The notes beneath the pieces are model-generated. The model had not been told where the DNA came from, did no database searches, and saw only the letters and a list, made by a program, of their open reading frames with translations. DNA of 64,000 bases from Balneola sp. (GTDB lineage: Bacteria; Bacteroidota; Rhodothermia; Balneolales; Balneolaceae), in assembly GCA_002720745.1 (NCBI GenBank), contig PBJO01000023.1:1-64000 (forward strand). Direction: 5' to 3'. The position numbers and the translations under genes are program-made. This document shows, piece after piece, positions 46,471-53,219 of this stretch (its first letter is position 1; each line of letters opens with the position of its first letter).

Positions 46471-48036
46471 ATGAATTGTTTTCGAATAATCATAACTGGT
46501 TTCATGCTAACCTTCCTAGGTCTTAACGCATGCTCCAAACAAAACCAACCAAAGAAATTTGCAGTCATTAAATATCAACAAGAGACTTGTACATTTTGTC
46601 CAGGTGGAGACGCAGGCATTGAAGACTGGACTACCAATGGGCCTTATTTACCTGGCGACGAACTCATTGGAAAAGGCCATACAAATCTTGGCGGATATGT
46701 AGGAGGTTTTGTCCATAAAGCAAATGTTTTAAGAGATGTTGAAGTGGTAGGGATTAATTCTCCAGATTTTGTATTTGGCGGGTCTTCTCGAAGTTGGAAT
46801 ACTCTTGAAAGCTTCGAATATTTTATGGATATCATTTTAAGTGACTTAAAATCTAAGCTCCCAGTAGATGGGGTTTATCTGGCGCTTCACGGTGCTATGG
46901 CGGTTCGCGATATTCCAAAGCCCGAAGCAGAAATAGCAAAACGAATTCGTGCACTTGTTGGGCCTGAGGTTCCGATTGCCGCTTCTTTTGATCTTCATGG
47001 AAACGAAGACGAAGAGTTTTTAGATTGGGCAGATGCAGCGTTTGTAACCAAACGCTTCCCTCATTATGACGCGTTTTTGCAAGGTGAGCGTTCGGCTGAG
47101 TTTTTGTATAAGGCTTCAAAAGGGATGTATACTCCTACATCAGCCAGTAGAAAGCCGCCTGTTATAACAGCCACTGTTTTACAATGGACAGGAGCATCCC
47201 CAGCAATGGACATTATGGAGCGTGCCAGACGCTGGGAAGCTAGAAATAAAGACGTTTATGTGAGTGTCTTTTACGGATTTCCTTGGTCCGATGTACCCGA
47301 CATTGGTACTACCGTACATGTGATTACCAATGATGACCAAGCACTAGCCGACTCGATTGCCGACGATATGGCCGGATATATTTGGCGTGTGCGGGAAGAA
47401 TACGTAGATCAACAATTTCCAATGCCCAAAGAGGCCGTTCAAATCACTAAAAAAGCTATTGCCAATCAACAAACCCCGGTTGCACTAGGCGATTATTCAG
47501 ACCGGCCCGGAGATGCTACATGGATACTAAGTGAATTAATCGATAAAGAGGTAGGAAAGGTCTTGTACGCGGCTCTTCGGGACGAATTTGCCTTAGAAGC
47601 ACTCAAAGAACAAAATGCCCAAGCAGGAGATCGTTTTAGCAGAAAAGTGGGTGGTATAACGGGTGAACAAGCCGGCCCTCCGGCTCAGATTGACGGCGAG
47701 GTGTTATTTTTTGGACCACAATGGGGCTATGACCACGTAGCAGCAATTGATTTTGGCAACGATAATGTGCTCATTATTACCCCAACCTATGAACAAATTA
47801 TCCGGCCAGAATCATTACGATTTGGTCCTATAAATCCTGACGATTTTGACGTATTTGTAGTTAAATCGAGAGTACATTTTCGCCGCGGTTTCGACGAAAC
47901 AGGCTACGCCAAAACCATCCAAGTAGTGGATGCTCCCGGAGATTGGTTTGGTACTATTCGCATTAATGCGTTAGAATACGAGTTCGGCCCCATCGATCAG
48001 TTATATCCCTTTAATACTGAAACCATAGACTACTAA
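46471..48036 (+). CDS. MlrC-like M81 family metallopeptidase, lipoprotein
   Basis: 521 residues. Signal with lipobox GLNAC (C21). M81/microcystinase C family: QQETCTFCPG, GVYLALHGAMAV, and the zinc-binding D174-x-H176 in SFDLHGN with H198 in KRFPHYDAF. GGITGEQAGPPAQIDGEVLF and the C-terminal VVDAPGDWFGTI are also typical. MlrC of sphingomonads cleaves linear microcystin fragments; most homologs have unknown peptide substrates. The export signal places this one in the periplasm or on the outer membrane. It converges on a serine hydrolase gene 14 bases away. Confidence 0.9.
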   Translation: MNCFRIIITGFMLTFLGLNACSKQNQPKKFAVIKYQQETCTFCPGGDAGIEDWTTNGPYLPGDELIGKGHTNLGGYVGGFVHKANVLRDVEVVGINSPDFVFGGSSRSWNTLESFEYFMDIILSDLKSKLPVDGVYLALHGAMAVRDIPKPEAEIAKRIRALVGPEVPIAASFDLHGNEDEEFLDWADAAFVTKRFPHYDAFLQGERSAEFLYKASKGMYTPTSASRKPPVITATVLQWTGASPAMDIMERARRWEARNKDVYVSVFYGFPWSDVPDIGTTVHVITNDDQALADSIADDMAGYIWRVREEYVDQQFPMPKEAVQITKKAIANQQTPVALGDYSDRPGDATWILSELIDKEVGKVLYAALRDEFALEALKEQNAQAGDRFSRKVGGITGEQAGPPAQIDGEVLFFGPQWGYDHVAAIDFGNDNVLIITPTYEQIIRPESLRFGPINPDDFDVFVVKSRVHFRRGFDETGYAKTIQVVDAPGDWFGTIRINALEYEFGPIDQLYPFNTETIDY

Positions 48037-48050
48037 GACTAAAGCAGTTT

Positions 48051-49145
48051 TTACTGGTACAAGGTAAATAGATCATTGGCTAAGTTTCCAAAACTAGCAC
48101 TTGATACATTCGTGGTCATAACCACCACAACCCCGCTATTGGGTTGCATAAACGCAAAAGTGGTACCACCCACCGAGCCACCTGTATGCCCAATTAATCG
48201 ATTACCTTGAGCATCTTTGCGGTTAGACCAACCCAATCCATAGTTGGTGGATTCACCGCTAGTTGTTTGTTGTGGAGTTGTTAGTTCTGAAAGAGATTCA
48301 GCAGTTAAATACGATGCTTCAGCATGTTGCCATAAAAAACGAGCCACATCCTCGGTAGTTGATATAAAGCCACCTCCAGCCCATTTCCAACTATTATCTA
48401 CCTCAGGAGAAGGGGTTAGTACACCGACAGGATCACGCAAATAATAGCTTACTTTTTCAACCTCTTCCAAGTCACTTAATTCGGGGTGGGTACTGGTCAT
48501 GTTCAGTGGATCAAACACGTACTGCTGCATGTAATCTAAATAGGGAGTCCCTGCTGCTTGTTCAATCACCGCACTAAGAAGGGTCCAAGCATGTGTGGAG
48601 TAAAGGTATTTCGAATCGGGTTCATGAAGAAGTGTATCTTTCTCAAAGATAGAAAGAGCCTCATTTACTGAGGGATAAAAACGATTTATATTCATTTCAT
48701 CGCCTCTATAATGACGAATACCTGAGAGGTGACCGGCTACTTGTCTGGGTGTAATAGTCCATTCTTTTTCAGGGAAATTGGGAACATAACGATACACACT
48801 ACTATCTAAGTGCACCTTGTTGTCTTCTACCAAGGTCATGAGCGCAGAAGCTGCAAATGTTTTAGAGACGCTTCCAACTCGAAACCGGGTAGTGGATGGA
48901 TCTATCATTTTTTTGGCCTCTAAGTCAGCGAAGCCAAAGCCTTTGGAATAGACTTGTTCACCTCCTTTTAGAATAGTGACCGAAATTCCTGGGAGTTCAT
49001 TTTCATCAAGGGTTGTCGTAACTAAAGTATCTGCTTGTTCGGCCTTTTCCTGCAAAGTTGGGGGCGTTGAACAAGTCACCCATCCCAAAAAAAGGATGGT
49101 TATTAAGAAAGAGAATCTGGTATTTGAAATCATCTTATTCATCAT
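48051..49145 (-). CDS. Beta-lactamase-family serine hydrolase, lipoprotein
   Basis: 364 residues. Lipoprotein signal with LGWVTC (C25). Catalytic S92-V-S-K95 (VGSVSKTFAAS), Y182-S-T (YLYSTHAW) and HTGG near the end (LIGHTGGSVGG). Single-domain enzyme of the esterase/D-peptidase-like class C group, the same superfamily as MlrB of microcystin degraders. Its start codon lies two bases from the stop of the M20 peptidase gene, so the two form an operon. Substrate unknown; peptide or amide hydrolysis is suggested by the neighbours. Confidence 0.9.
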   Translation of the reverse strand: MMNKMISNTRFSFLITILFLGWVTCSTPPTLQEKAEQADTLVTTTLDENELPGISVTILKGGEQVYSKGFGFADLEAKKMIDPSTTRFRVGSVSKTFAASALMTLVEDNKVHLDSSVYRYVPNFPEKEWTITPRQVAGHLSGIRHYRGDEMNINRFYPSVNEALSIFEKDTLLHEPDSKYLYSTHAWTLLSAVIEQAAGTPYLDYMQQYVFDPLNMTSTHPELSDLEEVEKVSYYLRDPVGVLTPSPEVDNSWKWAGGGFISTTEDVARFLWQHAEASYLTAESLSELTTPQQTTSGESTNYGLGWSNRKDAQGNRLIGHTGGSVGGTTFAFMQPNSGVVVVMTTNVSSASFGNLANDLFTLYQ

Positions 49146-49146
49146 T

Positions 49147-50655
49147 TTATTGCGGAATTGGATTAATTAAAATAGATCGAAAGGAGTGAATACCGTCAAA
49201 AAAATTACCTAGTCTAAGGTTCTCATTTGGGCTGTGCTGATTATTATCTGCATTGACTAATGGTGCAAGTACAGCTGGTATATCAAGTTCATTCAGGAAG
49301 AAGGAAAGAGGTAAACTTCCACCTAAGATACGTATTTGAACTACCTCCTTACCATGTGCTTGCTCTAGAGCATCCTTTAACCAAGCTCCTAGTTCTGAGT
49401 CTAAAGGTGTTCGAAACGGATACATAGATACAGTATGTTCAACAAAAATGGGCTTTTCAATACTAAGCATTTCCTCATGAGTTGGCACGGCATCTAAAAT
49501 TGTATATCCTTGTTGTTTTATATGTTCTTTTACCAATCCTGCTAGTCGGTTTCCATCGGTATTTGGTACGGTTCTAATATCTATTTCAACAATAACTTTA
49601 TCAGGGACAATTGTTCTAGCTTCATTTCCCACCCATGCCGAACGAATACCGCGCACGTTCAATGATGGAAACTGCATAGCTTCCTGATAGTTTATACCAA
49701 CTTTTTCAGGTTCCTTAAATCCAGCCCTTTCTTGTATTGCCTCCTCATTGTCAGGAACGGCTGCCATGACTTGAAGAGCCAATGAATCAAAACTAACACC
49801 ATCATAGTATCCAGGAATGACTACGCGTCCTTGCTCGTCCTTCATCGAAGCTAATAAATGTGCTGCTCTGAAAACTGGATTAGGAGCATAATTCCCAAAA
49901 TGGCCACTATGTTGAGACTTAGAAGGACCATATATTTCAAGAGTCATTCGGGTAATCCCCCGCACTCCATAAGTGAGTGTAGGTAGCCCGGAATCGTGCA
50001 TAGGGCCGTCCGAGACCACCAAATAATCAGAGGAAAGCAAATCCGAATATCGTTGCACCGAAGATAATAGGTGAGGCGAGCCTCGCTCTTCCTCAGAATC
50101 CAAAATTATCTTAACGTTGTAAGCCAGTTCCTGTCTCTCTTTTTGAAGTTCTTGGAGAGCAGCAAGTAACATAATAATTGGACCCTTATCATCAGACGCG
50201 GAACGTGCAAAAATACGCCACTCTTGATCATAAGGAGGCTCAGGCACCTCTTTGCTCATAATCTGCCAATTCCCCATTTCTGTTCTACTTTTATAAACAG
50301 GCTCGTATGGACTTGGTTGATTCCATGCCGATGGATCAACAGATTGCCCATCTAAGTGCATATAAAAAAGGACAGTGGGTAGATCTTCACCGCGTATTTT
50401 TTGGGCGAAAAATAACGGCTGCCCATTTGTTTTCAATCGTTTTGCATCAAAGTCAAGTTGGCGAAACGCTTCAATAAGCCACTCGATATTAGGTTCGATA
50501 TGCTCATTATATAACCCATTATTTGGAATAGATAAAAAATGGTCTAATTGCTTCAAATAAGTGTATTTATCTTCACCGGTCAGATCTTGGGCTGAGATTG
50601 GTGAATTAAAAACCCAAATTATACACATTAATCCTACAGCAGGATATAATCTCAT
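49147..50655 (-). CDS. Exported M20 family metallopeptidase (copy 2)
   Basis: 502 residues from the ATG at 50655, chosen because GGAG sits six bases upstream and the product opens MRLYPAVGLMCIIWVFNSPISAQ, a signal peptide; a frame four codons longer also exists. Zinc ligands as in copy 1: LFYMHLDGQSVD, RSASDDKGPI, ILDSEEERGSP, VSDGPMHDSG and NNQHSPNENLR. By eye about 60% identical to the enzyme at 37976-39481, but with a less AT-rich gene. First gene of a two-gene operon with the serine hydrolase and divergent from the PLP enzyme. Confidence 0.9.
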   Translation of the reverse strand: MRLYPAVGLMCIIWVFNSPISAQDLTGEDKYTYLKQLDHFLSIPNNGLYNEHIEPNIEWLIEAFRQLDFDAKRLKTNGQPLFFAQKIRGEDLPTVLFYMHLDGQSVDPSAWNQPSPYEPVYKSRTEMGNWQIMSKEVPEPPYDQEWRIFARSASDDKGPIIMLLAALQELQKERQELAYNVKIILDSEEERGSPHLLSSVQRYSDLLSSDYLVVSDGPMHDSGLPTLTYGVRGITRMTLEIYGPSKSQHSGHFGNYAPNPVFRAAHLLASMKDEQGRVVIPGYYDGVSFDSLALQVMAAVPDNEEAIQERAGFKEPEKVGINYQEAMQFPSLNVRGIRSAWVGNEARTIVPDKVIVEIDIRTVPNTDGNRLAGLVKEHIKQQGYTILDAVPTHEEMLSIEKPIFVEHTVSMYPFRTPLDSELGAWLKDALEQAHGKEVVQIRILGGSLPLSFFLNELDIPAVLAPLVNADNNQHSPNENLRLGNFFDGIHSFRSILINPIPQ

Positions 50656-50852
50656 ATATATCTCCATTGATTTAACTAACTGTTTAAAAATAGTCTATTG
50701 ATCGTAGTAAAATCTACTCATTACATAAGCTGCGACCAAATCTGAATTTACTACAAGTTAGTATGCAATCCTTTTCTAGCTTCATTGGCAGAGTGACTCT
50801 TGCATATGTTCATTTTGATTGGTAAATAGGAGAACTAATTAATCCCTTGAGT

Positions 50853-52142
50853 ATGTCTTCACGTAAAGAATTTCTAAGCAAAATAGGTAGCGGAGCTGCA
50901 GCTTTGACGCTAGGTACTTTTTTTAATCCACAAAACACAAAACATGTCTTGGCCGAGCTAAGTAAGTTCGACGGTTCTCCCACAGAGTTAGCGACCAATG
51001 AATCCTTCTGGTACCGCGTTCAACAAGCTTTCACCGTGGATCGAAGTTTAATTAATTTGAATAATGGAGGCGTTAGTCCATCTCCCAGTTTTGTCCAAGA
51101 GGCTATGAAAAAGCATCTGGATTTCTCCAATCAAGCTCCTGTATATAATATGTGGCGAATTTTAGAACCCCGACGTGAGGGGGTTCGACAGCAGCTAGCC
51201 CGTATGTTGGGCGTAGATTCCGAAGAAATAGCCCTTACCAGAAATGCCTCAGAAAGTTTACAAATATGCCAATTAGGTATGGATCTGCAACCAGGTGACG
51301 AGGTACTGACCTCAACGCATGATTACCCACGAATGATTAACACCTTCAAACAAAGAGAGCGCAGAGAAGGGATTGTACTTAAACAATTTGACCTTCCGGT
51401 ACCTGCTGAGGATGAAAATGAAATTGTAGATCTCTTTGAACGCAACATTGGCCCAAAAACCAAAATGATACTCATGTGCCACATTGTAAATCTTACCGGG
51501 CAAATACTTCCGGTTAAGAAAGTTGTCACATTGGCACGAAAAAAAGGAATTCCTGTTCTCGTTGATGGAGCTCATGCCTTTGCTCACTTTCAATTCACTC
51601 ACGATGACCTAGATTGCGACTATTACACGACCAGTCTTCATAAATGGCTTTTTGCCCCCCATGGTACTGGGCTATTATACGTGAAAAAAGATAAAATAGA
51701 CGATTTATGGCCCCTAATGGCAGCACATGAAAACCAGGATGATGACATTCGAAAATTCGAAGAAATAGGAACACATCCTGCTGCAAATTACCTCGCCATT
51801 GGAGAAGCAGTCACCTTTCATGAAGGTATAGGTAGTGAGAGGAAAGAGGCCCGACTAAAATATTTAAATGATTTATGGATCGACGAGCTGATAGACGATC
51901 CAAAAGTCACCTTACATACGTCACGCAATCCATCATTTGCCTGTGGAATAGCAACGGTTGAGGTGAAAGGAAAGGACCCATCGGAGTTAAGTAGTTCTCT
52001 TTGGAAAAAACATAATATAATAGTCACACCCATAAAACATCATCAATTCAACGGTATACGTGTTACCCCCAACGTGTACACTACCACCGAAGAAATTGCA
52101 CGATTTACCGACGCTATGAAGCAGGAGGTTTTTGATGCATAA
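50853..52142 (+). CDS. Class V aminotransferase-like PLP enzyme with Tat-like signal
   Basis: 429 residues from the ATG at 50853; a TTG six bases upstream is possible. N-terminus MSSRKEFLSKIGSGAAALTL resembles a twin-arginine signal, with Arg-Lys instead of Arg-Arg. The body is fold-type I PLP: LINLNNGGVSPSP, LTRNASESLQICQLG, VLVDGAHAFAHF with the PLP Asp, and the Schiff-base K264 in TTSLHKWLFAPHGTG. It is closest to the isopenicillin-N-epimerase/cysteine-desulfurase-like branch. An exported PLP enzyme fits Tat, which moves folded, cofactor-loaded proteins. It overlaps the RidA gene by 8 bases. Confidence 0.87.
   Translation: MSSRKEFLSKIGSGAAALTLGTFFNPQNTKHVLAELSKFDGSPTELATNESFWYRVQQAFTVDRSLINLNNGGVSPSPSFVQEAMKKHLDFSNQAPVYNMWRILEPRREGVRQQLARMLGVDSEEIALTRNASESLQICQLGMDLQPGDEVLTSTHDYPRMINTFKQRERREGIVLKQFDLPVPAEDENEIVDLFERNIGPKTKMILMCHIVNLTGQILPVKKVVTLARKKGIPVLVDGAHAFAHFQFTHDDLDCDYYTTSLHKWLFAPHGTGLLYVKKDKIDDLWPLMAAHENQDDDIRKFEEIGTHPAANYLAIGEAVTFHEGIGSERKEARLKYLNDLWIDELIDDPKVTLHTSRNPSFACGIATVEVKGKDPSELSSSLWKKHNIIVTPIKHHQFNGIRVTPNVYTTTEEIARFTDAMKQEVFDA
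52122..52127 (+). promoter_or_regulatory. Strong Shine-Dalgarno for RidA gene
   Basis: AGGAGG at 52122-52127 lies 7 bases before the ATG at 52135, inside the end of the PLP enzyme gene. It decides the RidA start against the TTG at 52132 and shows that RidA is independently well translated. Confidence 0.75.
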
Positions 52143-52596
52143 TTTAATTTCTTTATCTCTGGCACTATTTTTAATAACAGCCTGCTCACTTAGCGCGCCC
52201 CAATCCAATTCAAATACGGAAAAAACGATTATTGTTACCGATCAAGCGCCTGCTGCTGTTGGAGTCTATTCACAAGGGGTGCGAGTGGATAATACCATTT
52301 ACATATCTGGGCAATTAGGCCTGGATCCACAAACAGGTGAAATGGCCGGTGATGATCTAGAATCACAGGTCCGTCAAGCAATAGAGAATATCGAAGCAAT
52401 TTTATCCGCTGAAGAATATGGATTAGAGGATGTGGTTAGTGTGGATGTTTTTTTGGACGATTTAGACAATTACTCGGAATTCAACAGCATATATATCGAT
52501 TATTTCACCCAAGATTTCCCAGCCAGAATGGTACTGGAAGCAGCTCGAATCCCACTCGATGCCAAGATTGAGATTAAAGTTATTGCCGCAAAATAA
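52135..52596 (+). CDS. RidA-family protein with lipoprotein signal
   Basis: 153 residues. RidA/YjgF/UK114 fold: APAAVGVYSQGVRVDNTIYI, SGQLGLDPQTGEMAGDDL, QAIENIEAIL, VVSVDVFLDDLDNYSEFN, and the active-site Arg in FPARMVLEAARIPLDAKIEI. The catalytic Arg and the closing Glu are present, as in imine deaminases. Unlike ordinary cytosolic RidA, it has an N-terminal lipoprotein signal (MHNLISLSLALFLITAC, C17). The start overlaps the PLP gene's stop (ATGCATAA). RidA removes 2-aminoacrylate-like imines and enamines made by PLP enzymes, so the pair is likely functional, but outside the cytosol. Confidence 0.9.
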   Translation: MHNLISLSLALFLITACSLSAPQSNSNTEKTIIVTDQAPAAVGVYSQGVRVDNTIYISGQLGLDPQTGEMAGDDLESQVRQAIENIEAILSAEEYGLEDVVSVDVFLDDLDNYSEFNSIYIDYFTQDFPARMVLEAARIPLDAKIEIKVIAAK

Positions 52597-52653
52597 GCCT
52601 GATTTACACGAATTACCCACTGCTTAATCCGCTCATCATTTAACACTACTACC

Positions 52654-53178
52654 ATGCGCTACAAAGAATTCCTACCCTTTCTATTTCTTCTCACGTTCAT
52701 TTACACTTCATCAGTATTTGCGCAAACGCAAGTAGCTGAGCAAAATCAAGAACCTACGATCATACTGTTTCGGCATGCCGAAAAATTGGATTCCAGTCGT
52801 GACCCTGATCTATCATCAATAGGTTTCGAACGGTCCAATACCCTATTCCATATGCTAAAAGACCTAGAAATAACTGCTATTTATTCTACTTCTTATAAAC
52901 GTACCATGCAAACCATCCAACCCTTAGCGGACTCATTGGAATTACCAGTGAACCCCTATGATGCACGAGATTTATCAGGATTTGCCGAAATGTTAAAAGA
53001 AACAACAGGGGTGATACTGGTTTCTGGACACAGTAATACTACCCCTACTCTAACAAGCTTGATTCTCGGCTATGAAGTAGCAAAGATTAACGAAGATGAA
53101 TATGACAACTTATTTATTATCACTAGTGCTTCTACCAACCCGGTACTGACAAAGCTACGATACCCAACATTTTACTGA
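52654..53178 (+). CDS. Exported histidine phosphatase family protein
   Basis: 174 residues with signal peptide MRYKEFLPFLFLLTFIYTSS ... FAQ. Phosphoglycerate-mutase-like fold: ILFRHAEKLDSSRDPDLSSIG with the catalytic RHxE (Arg-His ... Glu variant RHAEK), YSTSYKRTMQTIQPLA, and the second His in VSGHSNTTPTL. SixA-type short histidine phosphatase; the substrate is unknown (phosphoester in the periplasm). It follows RidA by 57 bases on the same strand and probably shares its transcript. Confidence 0.87.
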   Translation: MRYKEFLPFLFLLTFIYTSSVFAQTQVAEQNQEPTIILFRHAEKLDSSRDPDLSSIGFERSNTLFHMLKDLEITAIYSTSYKRTMQTIQPLADSLELPVNPYDARDLSGFAEMLKETTGVILVSGHSNTTPTLTSLILGYEVAKINEDEYDNLFIITSASTNPVLTKLRYPTFY

Positions 53179-53219
53179 TCCTCATGCTAGTGATTCAATT
53201 ACAGCAGGGTTTGCGTCTC

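Noticed and set aside
3446-49145. The class C serine hydrolases as antibiotic-resistance beta-lactamases
   Set aside because: All three have HxG or related motifs and exported esterase-like architecture rather than the KTG of true class C beta-lactamases.
50153-50560. Short plus-strand frames opposite the second M20 gene
   Set aside because: Antisense to a conserved enzyme with all zinc ligands; no supporting features.
51312-52208. Several minus-strand frames across the PLP enzyme and RidA
   Set aside because: They are opposite two strong genes and show no family motif.
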